A DNA stretch of 25,161 bases from Chara braunii (GCA_003427395.1 BFEA01000218.1:2021777-2046937); one strand, 5' to 3'; counted from the stretch's first letter, positions 1 to 8,839 are shown. The notes: generated by a model from the letters alone, not told the origin. Made by a program: numbers and translations.

Positions 1-154
1 CTCTCCACGCGTGTTTGTGTTTTCTTTCTTTCTTTCAGCCCCCGCCCTGCCGTGCCCCTTTTTTTGCTTTTCATTCTATTTTATATTTATGATTTATGAA
101 AGTGATTGTTTTTTTCCTTTTTTCATTTATTTTTTTTCTTATTTCACTATCCTA
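1..154. other. pyrimidine-rich low-complexity sequence
   Basis: T- and C-rich sequence with several short T runs. It has no coding pattern on either strand and no recognisable promoter or RNA. The reading frames that cross it translate into Phe/Ser-rich low-complexity peptides, as expected from the base composition alone. Confidence 0.5.
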
Positions 155-239
155 CCAATCGGCCACTCCCCGACCCCCTTCCGATGCGGCGCGTTAACGG
201 TCGTGTCAGAAATTTTTGGCTGGGCGAGGTACTGGTGGT
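155..239 (+). mobile_element. partial TTAA-flanked MITE (family A, copy 4)
   Basis: The right end ends in the inverted-repeat core TACTGGTGGT followed by TTAA (240-243), exactly as in the complete copies at 8154-8311 and 8840-8990. The internal GCGCGTTAACGG block also matches the copy at 8154. The left inverted repeat is not present, so this copy is 5'-truncated or internally deleted. The left limit is approximate. Confidence 0.6.
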
Positions 240-243
240 TTAA

Positions 244-1110
244 AATCTTCTATCTAGTGGGCCTAAGGCTGACCCCACCCTCCTTTAGGGTTGGCCACAC
301 CCCCAACCGAGTGAAAAGATTCTGGCGGGAAGCTTTCTTTGCACGGGCAGGATGCCCAGTATCAAGGAGAGGAGGAGGGGAACAAAGATCTCCTTACTTT
401 TTCGGGTAATACATGTAAAAAATACTGACCGTGGGATCACGAGTAATGCACGGCAGGATTTGGGTCACTCAACTTCCCCACAAACTCATTTCTATCATAT
501 CCCATAGCTAGTGGGACCTCGCCCCTGGGGCCTGGACCCACGACTTCGTTCAGGATTTCGATCATGTGTGGCCTCGTCTGACACATTACGACCGTCGAAT
601 ACATCGGATCTCAACGGCCTGGTAGTTTCCTAGCGGGGACTGTAAAGATGCCCATCTCTCGTCCAATAAGATGCGTCGAAAAAAAAAAAAAAAAAGTTGG
701 ACATGATAGCTCGTGGCTTTACGTGGGCGGGAAGTCTGGATTTTTTGGACTTGAAAGGAGGGGGGGTGATTTCGAGACTTCGTTTTCTTTTTCTTTGGCT
801 CTGAGAAATCGAACTTGACATGTGAAATTCATATATCATGGTGGATCTGACAGGAACGCTTTCGCGTCTGTCAGATGACCTGTTAGAGGCATCATGAGAT
901 ACATGGTGATGAATGTATCCCCATACCCATTACTTGTTCGTCGTTGTGGTTGTGTTCGTGGACATATTTTATTGTCACAGTTCATCACTATGAAGACTTA
1001 CGTGAAGGAGATCGTACCAGCCCATGAATTCGAGTGCACAACTGTTCTTCATAGTTTTATGTGCTATTTCAATTCATTTTAAATCAGAAAACGATCCATT
1101 CATGCAAATA
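244..1110. other. gene-free stretch
   Basis: No supported gene. It contains an A16 tract near 675-692 and a small perfect hairpin: ATCTGACAG at 845-853 pairs with CTGTCAGAT at 868-876 across a 14-nt loop. The hairpin is not followed by a T run and has no adjacent gene, so I do not call it a terminator. Confidence 0.4.
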
Positions 1111-1122
1111 AAAAGTCACTTT

Positions 1123-1582
1123 GGGCCTCGCCGGACGGCACAACTAACGAAACGAAACGACCACCAGAGTCGTGAGGCCTCGCGAAGCCCTGATCTACCG
1201 TTTCGCTTCGTTTTTTGCGTCACCGCCCCACAACACACACGAAACCTCTCGCGACAACGCCCTGGCGAGAGTAGTGCGGGATTCGTTTAGCTACGGTCCA
1301 AATTTGTGGACGCTACAGTCCAAGTTCTTGGATGGACTTCGGTTGGATCTATGCAGCACACTCGTGAGATTTCGCAGCTCCTCCAGCCTACCAGTGGAGG
1401 ACCTATGAGTTCGCGAGGGCTGCAGGCAGGGAGGAGTCGGCACACTCGCGAGGCCTCGCGAACTTCGAGGCTGACAGCATTCACGAGTTTTTTCTGACAC
1501 AGTTCGTGTGGGTGTTATGGGGCGACGACTTCACGAAACGAAGTCGATTTTTTTTCGTTTCTTGCACCGTGCGGCGAGGCCC
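1123..1582. mobile_element. terminal-inverted-repeat element, about 460 bp
   Basis: The left end starts GGGCCTCGCCGGACGG. The reverse complement of the right end starts GGGCCTCGCCGCACGG, and similarity continues through an AACGAAA-rich block and a GTCACCGCCCCA-like block about 85 bp inside each end. TTT borders both ends and could be a 3-bp target duplication. The interior holds further short palindromes of the type CGCGAGGCCTCGCG. There is no transposase reading frame, so it would be a non-autonomous DNA element. The superfamily is not clear; GGGCCT ends with a 3-bp flank are compatible with PIF/Harbinger relatives. Confidence 0.6.
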
Positions 1583-1683
1583 TTTGTATTTTCCAAAAAA
1601 CCATAAAATTGCGTCACACATCGTAGAATACTTCGCTAGTGTGTCCAGGCCCCTGGTGGCTGAATGTTCCACACCCAAATAAA

Positions 1684-1710
1684 AAATTATAAATAAATAA
1701 ATAAATAAAT
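1684..1710. repeat. (AAAT)n microsatellite
   Basis: A short run of AAAT/ATAA tetranucleotide units in an A-rich context. Confidence 0.7.
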
Positions 1711-1720
1711 CCCACACCCA

Positions 1721-1841
1721 CAATTGTAGATAAACAGATCCTTTGTTCGAAGGTTTTTCGATGCAATAAGGTGAGGGACGACCTCAAGTGAAAAAAAAAA
1801 AACTCTGTTTATTAAAGTTTATTTTCAATTGTAGATAAACA
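1721..1841. repeat. 16-bp direct repeats flanking an 89-bp insert
   Basis: The 16-mer CAATTGTAGATAAACA occurs exactly at 1721-1736 and again at 1826-1841. The enclosed 89 bp include an A12 run. The length is typical of a target-site duplication made by a retroposed fragment, but the enclosed piece has no recognisable head or tail. A simple local duplication is equally possible. Confidence 0.35.
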
Positions 1842-1909
1842 TTATGCCTGTATGTGGACCGAAAACCAACAATACGACAAAAGATAGATACAGTAAGGAA
1901 AGAAGACCA

Positions 1910-2032
1910 ACTTCCGTCTCCCCCCCCCCAACCTCAATAGAAGGTATGGTCATTATAGTTGTATTTGGGGGAAATTTCAGTCCAGATACAAACATAATAA
2001 TGACTGTAGGTTCTATTCGGCGAAAGACAGTC
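1910..2032 (-). mobile_element. MITE family C, copy 1
   Basis: Read on the minus strand, this aligns along its length with the copy at 21744-21857. It shares an ACTGTCTTTC start, an AATAGAAC block, a GTCATTAT block, a TATCT-GACTGAAA centre, an AATACA block and an ATAATGACCATAC right half. The far end is a degenerate C/G run followed by GACGGAAG. The GTCATTAT and ATAATGACC blocks form an internal inverted repeat. There is no coding capacity. Confidence 0.6.
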
Positions 2033-2109
2033 ACGAGGAACAACAATGTGCATGTAACACCCAATGGGCACCATTGCAGGATGATGCTCATTTCAGGGCA
2101 TACTCACAC

Positions 2110-2280
2110 TACCTTCTTCCCCCGAACAAAATGCATATGCGTTGTATTCACGTGTTGCATTCGAATACGACGCATATGTATTCTATTCGAATAGCCCTAA
2201 ATTTTGATTTCAACGCGTGTGCATTCTATTCGATTTTTTTTCAAATTTGAAAAATCGAATATGTTCGGGGGAAGAAGGTA
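2110..2280. mobile_element. MITE family B with perfect 19-bp inverted repeats
   Basis: TACCTTCTTCCCCCGAACA at 2110-2128 has its exact reverse complement at 2262-2280 (19 of 19). If the outer TA on each side is a TA target duplication, the true inverted repeat is the inner 17 bp. The interior has a second near-perfect inverted repeat (CATATGCGTTGTATTC around 2134-2149 against GAATACGACGCATATG around 2163-2178) and repeated ATTCTATTCGA motifs. The ends resemble those of family C, so the two families may share a transposase. Confidence 0.75.
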
Positions 2281-3052
2281 CGTCATTCTTCGACTCAACT
2301 CTGGACGTGATTTGCAGTCAGATGCATCCATGTCTGGCCGATGGCATACATTTTGGAAAGTGCTAGTGCGAGTAAGACATAAAACTGCAGCATGGTGCTC
2401 ATTTCAATGTGGTTAATTTTTCATTAATGAGGGAGACTATCGAAAAACTTCAAAAACACCCTCGCCAACTTTTGGAATATGTCTGAGTTCTATTAATCTT
2501 CTGTTATTGTTCCAAATTTTCATCCAGCTGAGGTCATCAAAGGAACAGCCGAAATAAGTTTTTTAGAAAAGTGAGAAGAAATCTCACACACTGAAGTTTG
2601 GCACCTCAAATGGTTTTTCGTTTTCATTTTACCTATTTCACTTTACTCTGCCACGGGGGAAGCAGAGCCCATTGGGCCCAACGTTTTGACGCGACGGCAA
2701 ACTCCTTGGTGAGGGTTGGAAATGAAGAGTGGTTGGGGCGCCATGACGACAACTTCGACGCGAAGACGAGAGTGCAGGGTGAGAGGTCAGCAGGCGGATG
2801 ATGAGGCGGGGGAGGGATCATGGGGCATGAAGGAGCAGGTTAGTGGTATCCGGGTGTTGTTGCATGTTCTCCTGTTTGCTGTTTCTGTTGTGTGCTTGCT
2901 TGCTTGAGTGGAAGAACACGGGGGCAACATATCTCATATTAAGGTCTCGTTGGAGAGGAGGAATGTCCGGGGGGGGAGTAAGGGGAGGCAGGCAGGGTTT
3001 CATGGGCTACAGGAAGAGTACTGCAAGAAGGAATGGGAGGAGGAACGTGGGA
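2281..3052. other. gene-free stretch
   Basis: Moderately GC-rich sequence with no reading frame showing convincing protein composition and no RNA gene. I see no repeat shared with the rest of the window. Confidence 0.35.
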
Positions 3053-3096
3053 GTAAGGTCTTCTATAGGCGGGTGTAAGGTCTTCTATAGGCGGGT
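3053..3096 (+). repeat. 22-bp tandem duplication
   Basis: Two exact adjacent copies of a 22-bp unit beginning GTAAGGTCTTCTATAGGC, at 3053-3074 and 3075-3096. Confidence 0.9.
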
Positions 3097-3703
3097 GACG
3101 TTTGCGATGAGGACATCCCTTCATCTCTTTGGGCTACCTGCGAGGGGCGGCTGACAGGTTCAGCAGTTTAGTCTCGTGACGTGGTTTGGAGTGTTGTGAT
3201 GGTAATCCTAGTTGCGGTCCTGTTATCTTCATCATTTGGTCCTTTGGGATGGTTGAACGTCAACCACATGCGGCCGAGTTGCTTGGGAGCCGATGAAGGA
3301 GGAGGTGAGGTTTGGAGAGAGGGGGGGTACATTTATGGATGTCGAGGGTAAGTTGTGTTCTTCCTCTTCATGTTTTGTAGCGGTGATTCTGTAATGACCT
3401 TGATGAGATTCTTAACGATGTGATTCTCAGATAGTTTTGTCTGGTTCAATACCTATTAGTCCCTCTAACCTTGAATTCTAGAAATGCAACGAAAATATAA
3501 CTAATAACTCTAATTCTGAGGTTTGAAAATCAAGATTAAATCAAGACTAATCCTGACCTGGTTTGGTTGCCTAATTCTGACTTAGTTTGTTTGCCTATTT
3601 CTTTCGAATTTCATATCATTAGCTGTGTCGACTGTCGTATGTTTTGTTGTTGAATTATTTCCTGGGCAATACTCTTAGCCTGAGGTTCGTAAAATTTGAG
3701 GTC
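3097..3703. other. gene-free stretch
   Basis: Composition changes from G-rich to AT-rich at about 3400. No gene, RNA or shared repeat seen. Confidence 0.35.
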
Positions 3704-4033
3704 GGACACCTCTGATTTCTTAAAAGTAATTTAGAAATTTTAACTCAATCTCTTTGATCTTTTGATTTGTCTTGACGCTTAAATTTATGAGGTACGTAAT
3801 CTTGATTTCGAAATTCTAATCACTGTGTGTTTCGATTCAATTTCTGATTGTTTGATCTTGTTTTACGTGGGCACCTCTGATTTCTTAAAAGTAATTTTCA
3901 AATTTTAACTCAATCTCTTTTGATCTTCTGATTTGTCTTGATGCTTAAATTCATGAGGTACGTAATCTTGATTTCAAAATTCTAGTCATTATGTGTTCCG
4001 ATTCAATTTCTGATCGTCTGATCTTGATTTGCG
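3704..4033 (+). repeat. 165-bp imperfect tandem duplication
   Basis: Two adjacent units of 165 bp (3704-3868 and 3869-4033) align along their full length with few differences. Shared blocks include CACCTCTGATTTCTTAAAAG, TTTTAACTCAATCTCTTT and GAGGTACGTAATCTTGATTT. The sequence is AT-rich and non-coding on both strands. Confidence 0.9.
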
Positions 4034-4863
4034 AGTTTCTGAAAATCGGACTTAGTTCTGATGTCTCAATAATCATTCTATCTGTTTTTGGCTATTGAAT
4101 CTGAAAGGAAGCATCTCCTTTAGGGTTGGAGCCCCTCCCTGCGAGGGTTACACAGGGTGGGTGGTGTAATCTTTGAGAGGGAGAGACGGTGTTGAGGGTT
4201 TGTCCTTTTCTGGGCCACACTGATTTTTGGGTCGGATCAGCTATGGCGGTTGGGGAGAGAGGACAAGGGGTGTTGATGTCAGCATGGTGAAAGATGTTGT
4301 AGGGTTGTTTCACTTGGAGGGGGTGGGGCAGGAGGGAAGGGGGATCTTCGGCTCTGCGGGGCATACTTTAGGGGGTACTTACTGTATGCAACTAAGGGAT
4401 TAGGAGTGACATTTAGGGGGCTGTTATGAACTAGGGTTGGGAGGTGAGGGGGCGCTTCCCCGCAGAGGCAGTATCAGACAGGGGGTCGGTTTTTTAGGGA
4501 GAGGAGTAATCTGTTTTGATTCTTGTGAGCCTTGTACATGCAATCAAGATTAAAATAGGCGTTAAAGTTTCCATGGGGATAGAGGGTGGTTTTTTCCCTC
4601 CCTTCCCCTCTTCTTGGGAAAATAGTAGGCGCTGAAACGTGTATAGGGCTTTCTCAATCTTCTGATTTCCTGATTTTTCAATATGCTTTTGAGAGAGGTG
4701 AGTGAGAGAAGTAGATGTTGGGATATCAGGCGTCCTACTAGCGAGGGGGCTAACTCGTAGGATGGAAATAAGGCACAACAACAACGGAGATGGTGGCTCT
4801 GTTGCAGTAAGTCTTGTCGGAGTGAGGTAAAGAGGATTGTTTTGGGGGTTATGAGTTGTTTGT
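4034..4863. other. gene-free stretch
   Basis: G-rich on the plus strand. The minus-strand open frames at 4092-4364 and 4494-4784 are short and Pro/Ser-rich, with no recognisable domain, so I do not call them genes. Confidence 0.35.
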
Positions 4864-4906
4864 TCTTAGCTGAAGCCAGGTAACGACCTTGGTATCACAA
4901 AAAAAG
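4864..4906 (+). mobile_element. SINE family B, head fragment
   Basis: Contains the family-B head (CTTAG..GAAGCCAGGTAA.GACC.TGGTATC) seen in the longer copies at 9995 and 22475, followed directly by a short A run. The body and the LINE-like tail are missing. Confidence 0.5.
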
Positions 4907-5012
4907 AGGGAATGGGGGGGAGCTAGAACTGGAGATGGAAGGTAGTAAGGGGGCTCTCAACAGAGGAAGGTTGTTTGTTGAGGTAAGTAGGTTAGAAGGA
5001 TGATGTTGGAGC

Positions 5013-5232
5013 GACACATGCCGGTGCTGGAACTTTTGCTCTGTGACCTAGGGGGAGCTTGAGGCCTGTGGAGTTATGCCGAGGGTGGAAGGCATAACCC
5101 TGTCTCTTATACACATCTAGATGTGTATAAGAGACAGTGGGACGAGACACATGCCGGTGCTGGAACTTTTGCTCTGTGACCTAGGGGGAGCTTGAGGCCT
5201 GTGGAGTTATGCCGAGGGTGGAAGGCATAACC
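5013..5232 (+). repeat. identical 87-bp direct repeats flanking an adapter junction
   Basis: 5013-5099 and 5146-5232 are identical over 87 bp. The synthetic junction at 5100-5137 lies between them. Duplicated sequence on both sides of a mate-pair junction is what an assembler produces when it walks from a read into the adapter and back into the same locus. I regard this duplication as technical, not biological. Confidence 0.85.
5100..5137. other. Tn5 mosaic-end dimer (Nextera mate-pair junction adapter)
   Basis: 5100-5118 is the 19-bp Tn5 mosaic end CTGTCTCTTATACACATCT. 5119-5137 is its exact reverse complement, AGATGTGTATAAGAGACAG. Two mosaic ends joined head to head are the circularisation junction of the Illumina Nextera mate-pair protocol. 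No natural Tn5/IS50 sequence surrounds it. This is vector/adapter contamination left in the assembly. Confidence 0.97.
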
Positions 5233-5618
5233 AGACCGTTCGACGTAGCCGACGCCGGGGTATTAACCCTGTAACCTGTGTCAGGGGCGTGTCGCTAAGG
5301 GAAATGTCGAGGGAGGAAGGCACTTCCTGTCCGTCAGAACAAGGTTGGTCAGTACTGGGGAAGGTTGTGGTGCCCTGTTACCCTAGCAGAAGGGGGTATG
5401 AGATCAAGTGAGTTCTGGTACAAGGACTAAAAGCCTGGACTGACGTTCCGTCTGTTGAGGAGGGGAGTTTTGGATAGTAGGCAGTTTCAGTTTTGACGGG
5501 GGCTGCTCTCATATTTTTCCAAGCCTTTTCATATTTTTTCTGAATTTTAGCCTAACTCATGAGGAAAGTCTTGAGAATGCCTTAGGATTCTGGGCAGTTT
5601 CAGTTTTGACCCCCCACC

Positions 5619-5656
5619 CGCTCTCATATACACATCTAGATGTGTATAAGAGACAG
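5619..5656. other. second mosaic-end junction, left half degenerate
   Basis: 5638-5656 is a perfect 19-bp mosaic end. The 19 bp before it match the other mosaic end at 16 of 19 positions. The mismatches lie where genomic sequence (GCTCTCATAT, also present near 5505) has been merged with adapter. The nearby repeat GGCAGTTTCAGTTTTGAC at 5480-5497 and 5593-5610 fits an adapter-driven misassembly. Confidence 0.93.
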
Positions 5657-5702
5657 GTAGAACACAGTGGAGCCGAAGCCTAAATCGATGCTAGTGGGTC
5701 CC

Positions 5703-5815
5703 GGCTCCAGGGGTCCCCTCTAGATAGCCTTAGGAGTAGGTAATGAAAGGCAAAAACAGAAGTTGAGAGTAGAATATAGACAGTTAAAAAAAAAAAAAAG
5801 AATATAGCGTAGTTA
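5703..5815 (+). repeat. dispersed repeat R, copy 1
   Basis: Shares GGGGTCCCCT, TAGCCTTAGGAGTA and GAATATAGCGTAGT in the same order with 10780-10894. The sequence between these blocks is diverged, and this copy carries an A13 run. At the second copy the block lies directly 5' of a SINE head, so it may be a common insertion context or part of a longer element. Confidence 0.5.
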
Positions 5816-6490
5816 ACAAAAAAAAATAAAAAAATAAAAAAATTGATGGTGTTTCTGCCAGGCATCCATAATCATTGCGGGAACCTTTGTTGATGTTTCT
5901 AGATGGAGCCTGCAAGAATGATGGGCATGGCAATGCGGCATCTGGCATTTTCTGAGGACATGGCCCTTTTCCCATGATCTATTCTTAGCCACTTTGTTGC
6001 CATTAGATTTCCTCAAAGAAAAAAAGAAGAGGAAGGATTTCTTGAACCCATTCCTCTCTCAATTTCTCCTCTCTCAATTTCACCTCTCACTACCTCCCTA
6101 CCACTACCCCTTTTTTTTCTTTTCTTTTCTTTTTTTTCCTTCATAAAAGCCCAGGTTGTTGTAGAGCTCAGGTAGGGGACACATTAGCAACAGGGCCTGG
6201 ATTTTCTCTTTCAGGTAAGGGGTACTTTTGTAATTGTCGTATTTAAGTTTTTCCGGCGGCACTCTATGCGGGCATTATTTCTTCTTCTCTGGATCTTTTC
6301 TGGACCTGTTTCTTTGGGTATTGCCCTGATTCTGACACGGTGGCTCCGAGCCTCCACCCGGTCATTGGTTCTTCTTCTTTCTTGGAGCTTGATGGGTCGA
6401 GACTTCTACGTTTTGTATTAATGACCTATCATATCGCGTTCGGGAGACTGTGACGTGTCATTCCCTGCTTCTCTACCTCTATCTTTCCTC
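5816..6490. other. gene-free stretch
   Basis: A- and T-rich homopolymers at both ends, with no coding sequence I can support. The minus-strand frames here are Phe-rich products of the T tracts. Confidence 0.35.
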
Positions 6491-6496
6491 TCTTTG

Positions 6497-6522
6497 CTCT
6501 CTCTCTCTCTCTCTCTCTCTCT
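6497..6522 (+). repeat. (CT)13 microsatellite
   Basis: Thirteen uninterrupted CT dinucleotides. Confidence 0.95.
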
Positions 6523-6629
6523 GGAGTGAGTCTATGACACCCGTAGCGACTGGATCCCCCCCCCCTGGCACTGTAGTTAACTGTATGTGTGACCACAGGC
6601 TACATGTACTCCCATTATAGGCTATGTAT

Positions 6630-6636
<7 letters not shown>

Positions 6637-6675
<39 letters not shown>

Positions 6676-6795
6676 TTAATTGTATATATGTTGTCAGCTG
6701 TTGTAAGCATTCTGTGTATTTGAACCCACGATCATCACTGTATGACAGTCACCCTCAACCGCATGTACTACAGTTTCAAATGGTACCAATATACG
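6637..6795 (-). mobile_element. tRNA-derived SINE (family D) with A38 tail
   Basis: On the minus strand a box-A-like TAGTACATGCGGTTGAGGG is followed 44 nt after its start by a box-B-like GGGTTCAAATAC, the spacing of a normal tRNA. About 50 nt of unique sequence then leads to an A38 tail, seen as T38 at 6637-6674. The cloverleaf stems are poor, so this is a retroposon head and not a tRNA gene. Its tail does not match the LINE tail found elsewhere in the window. Confidence 0.55.
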
Positions 6796-6959
6796 ATACG
6801 CTAGACTAGGGGGATCATCAGAATAATCTATGGACAACATCGTTAGGCAACCTCCCGCATAATCAAGCCCTGACATACAAGAACCGTGAACTTAACCCTT
6901 GGCTGGTGCGCAGGCTGTGTCTGTAATAACTTACCTGCATCAGCCCAAGGGGGTGTGCA

Positions 6960-7085
6960 AGTGACCATGCGTTACGTAAACGCCTCCGGTGTCTCTGCGC
7001 AGAGGTGCGGAGTTTTGAACCCGCAACCACTCAGACCACAATGCGCATCGACAACCGGTGCCCTAACCACTGAGCCACAGGCCAG
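6960..7085 (-). mobile_element. tRNA-derived SINE (family C), 5' part
   Basis: On the minus strand TGGCTCAGTGGTTAGGGC is a strong box A, and GCGGGTTCAAAACTCC, about 56 nt downstream, is a good box B. The extra spacing and the lack of an acceptor stem argue against a working tRNA. The 3' limit is unclear; sequence down to about 6880 may belong to it. Confidence 0.55.
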
Positions 7086-7331
7086 TTGCAATTATACTCG
7101 TATGGGGAACCATGTAGCAGCCAGAACCGTGTTCACGAGAACATGCGGGGGCTTCTCCCGACCAGCAGGGGGGCGATGCCGGCCAGCGGACAGCCAGTAG
7201 CATCAGGGACCATGCCAACAGTTCAAACAGGACCAATCCCTGTGCCCCCCCTCATGTGGTGGTCCCCTCCCCTATGGACATCAGCAGACTCTGCTCAATG
7301 CCGATCGGCGGGGGATCCAGTGGTCTATCTC

Positions 7332-7516
7332 TTTTTTTTTTTTTTTTTTTTTTTTTTGGTGGTGGGGGGAAGGCTCGATCTATTGGCGGGGAGCAACACC
7401 TGCTGGTGGCGGGCGCGAAGCATGCCCCGGAAGATACATGAGTCCAATGGGGATTGAACCCACGACCTCCTGAATGCCACTTGCGAGCCTTACTGACTGA
7501 GCTAGGCTGCTGGATA
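7332..7516 (-). mobile_element. full-length SINE family A (tRNA head, LINE-like tail)
   Basis: Read on the minus strand from TATCCAGCAGCCTAGCTCAG. There is a box A (TAGCTCAGTCAGTAAGG), a tRNA-spaced box B (GTGGGTTCAATCC) and a short body. The tail matches the 3' end of the LINEs in this window (CCAGCAGGTGTTGCTCCCC, then CAATAGATCGAGCC), and an A26 tract follows (T26 at 7332-7357). About 185 bp in all. It would be transcribed by RNA polymerase III from the internal boxes and mobilised in trans by the LINE. Confidence 0.8.
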
Positions 7517-7889
7517 TAGTGTGCCTTTTGTTTCCTTTCTTTTCTTTTCTTTTCTTTCTTTAAAAATAAAATAAAAACTTGGACAATTTTTTGATTCATG
7601 CGTGTCCTCCTCCTTGCACAGGGGCCATGCCAATCTTCTTTCTCTGTATCCTTCCAGTTTTAACTGCATGTCTCGGAGGACGTTTCCTTATCTTATGGGT
7701 AAACTTCAGTACCGTCACAAAAAAAAAGTTTGAAATTTCGGATTTCCACTTTGGGCATTCTTTTGGGTAAACTTTTTATTTCTTTTTTTTTCACTACAGT
7801 CACAAACACACTTTGAAATTACACTTTAGCCATTAGCCCGAACAAAACAGACCCCCATGCACCCCTACCTGACCAGAAAGCTAGGCTAA
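7517..7889. other. gene-free stretch with T-rich tracts
   Basis: TTTTC-rich low complexity near 7530-7570, and a loosely repeated motif (GTCACAAA..TTTGAAATT near 7715 and 7800). No coding sequence recognised. Confidence 0.35.
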
Positions 7890-7934
7890 GGGCCTGGTTG
7901 CACTACTCTCCATACGCCAAGTTTCGGGGAGTAG
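7890..7934 (+). mobile_element. extra left end of a Harbinger-like element
   Basis: TAA at 7887-7889 is followed by GGGCCTGGTTGCACTACTC, the same terminus as the complete element starting 45 bp downstream. It is either a solo end left from an earlier insertion or a 45-bp duplication of the terminus. Confidence 0.55.
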
Positions 7935-8153
7935 GGGCCTGGTTGCACTTACTCGCCAAATTTGGCCAATGAAAAATATGTCAGACTGCTCGCCACACCG
8001 TCAGCACAAGTTGTGGTGAGGCGAGTGTTTTCGGTTTCCCCGCCTGTGCACAGCGGATTGTCGAGGGTGGTGCTCCTCGGACCTTTCCACAAAACAACTT
8101 TCTGGAGAGTGCACGGCTTCACGAGTGGAGATGAGGCAGACAAAAAAAATTAA

Positions 8154-8311
8154 ACCACCAGTACTTGGCCCAGCTATCGGCCGCGGGGAAAAATAGAGTA
8201 GAAACGTTTCTAGTCGGGTAAATTTGGGCGCTCCTGTAGTAGCCCGTACATTTCCTAAAATTGTGGCGCGTTAACGGGCACGACTCTAGGAAGTACTACT
8301 GTACTGGTGGT
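8154..8311 (+). mobile_element. TTAA-flanked MITE (family A, copy 1), complete
   Basis: 158 bp bounded by TTAA at 8150-8153 and 8312-8315. The ends are ACCACCAGTACTTGG and, on the other strand, ACCACCAGTACAGT. The interior has AGAAACGTTTCTAGT, GGGCGCTCCTGTAGTAGCCCG and GCGCGTTAACGG blocks shared with the other copies. TTAA duplication is the signature of piggyBac transposition, and the element is non-coding. Confidence 0.85.
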
Positions 8312-8477
8312 TTAACTTGTCTGTAGAATGAGCCTGGCGTCCGAAGTTCCCGTACGGCAAGGTTCGTTCGCTTCCGCTTCCATCAGGGCTGGGAGGTTGG
8401 CCCAGCCTTGGTGCTTGTCACTGCTGTCCAAGTTGTCCTGGATACTGGTAGGGTGATGGTCCTGAGTGCTGGTCACA

Positions 8478-8572
8478 CTGAGGTAGGCGGTCATTATAGC
8501 TGAATTTAGACAGAAAGATACACCAAATTCAGCTATAATCACGTACGTTGTATTCGGGGGAAGACTGTAGCA
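8478..8572 (-). mobile_element. MITE family C, copy 2
   Basis: On the minus strand it begins CTACAGTCTTCCCCCGAATACAAC, the family-C terminus. The centre is a perfect 15-bp inverted repeat, ATTATAGCTGAATTT around 8491 against AAATTCAGCTATAAT around 8525. The other terminus is degenerate or missing. Confidence 0.6.
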
Positions 8573-8629
8573 ATCACCGCGGGTCTGGTCCTTGGCCTCT
8601 ACAACACCCTGGGCTTTAAATTTTTAAAA

Positions 8630-8677
8630 AAGAAGAAGAAGAAGAAGAAGAAGAAGAAGAAGAAGAAGAAGAAGAAA
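8630..8677 (+). repeat. (AAG)n microsatellite
   Basis: About 15 uninterrupted AAG units, which appear as a run of Lys, Arg or Phe codons in spurious frames. Confidence 0.95.
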
Positions 8678-8839
8678 TATAGTGGCAAACAGGCCTCCAG
8701 TTCGACACTATTCTCATTTTTTTCACTATCCACCCATCCATCAAGAATTGTGGCCGATGGCGAGTAGTGCAACCAGGCCCTAGGCTTTGTATACATACAT
8801 TGCCAGAAGTGCAATTTGAAACTGCTTTGCTTTTTTTAA

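Larger units (their letters stand above)
7935..8780. mobile_element. Tourist/Harbinger-like inverted-repeat element, 846 bp
   Basis: The left end GGGCCTGGTTGCACTTACTCG matches the right end, whose reverse complement reads GGGCCTGGTTGCACTACTCG. A 3-bp TAG lies directly outside each end (7932-7934 and 8781-8783), consistent with a 3-bp target duplication. GGGCCTG-type ends with a 3-bp duplication are characteristic of PIF/Harbinger and Tourist MITEs. There is no transposase frame. The element contains a nested TTAA MITE (8154-8311), a family C MITE (8478-8572) and an AAG microsatellite, which account for much of its length. Confidence 0.75.

Noticed and set aside
11-409. 132-residue plus-strand frame, Phe-rich
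   Set aside because: It arises from T-rich low-complexity sequence and then runs through a MITE fragment. It has no protein-like pattern.
845-876. Rho-independent terminator
   Set aside because: A 9-bp stem with a 14-nt loop, no T run, no upstream gene, and a eukaryotic setting.
3704-4033. CRISPR-like or regulatory repeat array
   Set aside because: There are only two 165-bp units in direct contact with no spacers, in eukaryotic repeat-rich DNA.
5100-5137. natural Tn5/IS50 end or a regulatory palindrome
   Set aside because: It exactly matches two synthetic mosaic ends joined head to head, with no IS50 sequence around it, so adapter contamination is the better explanation.
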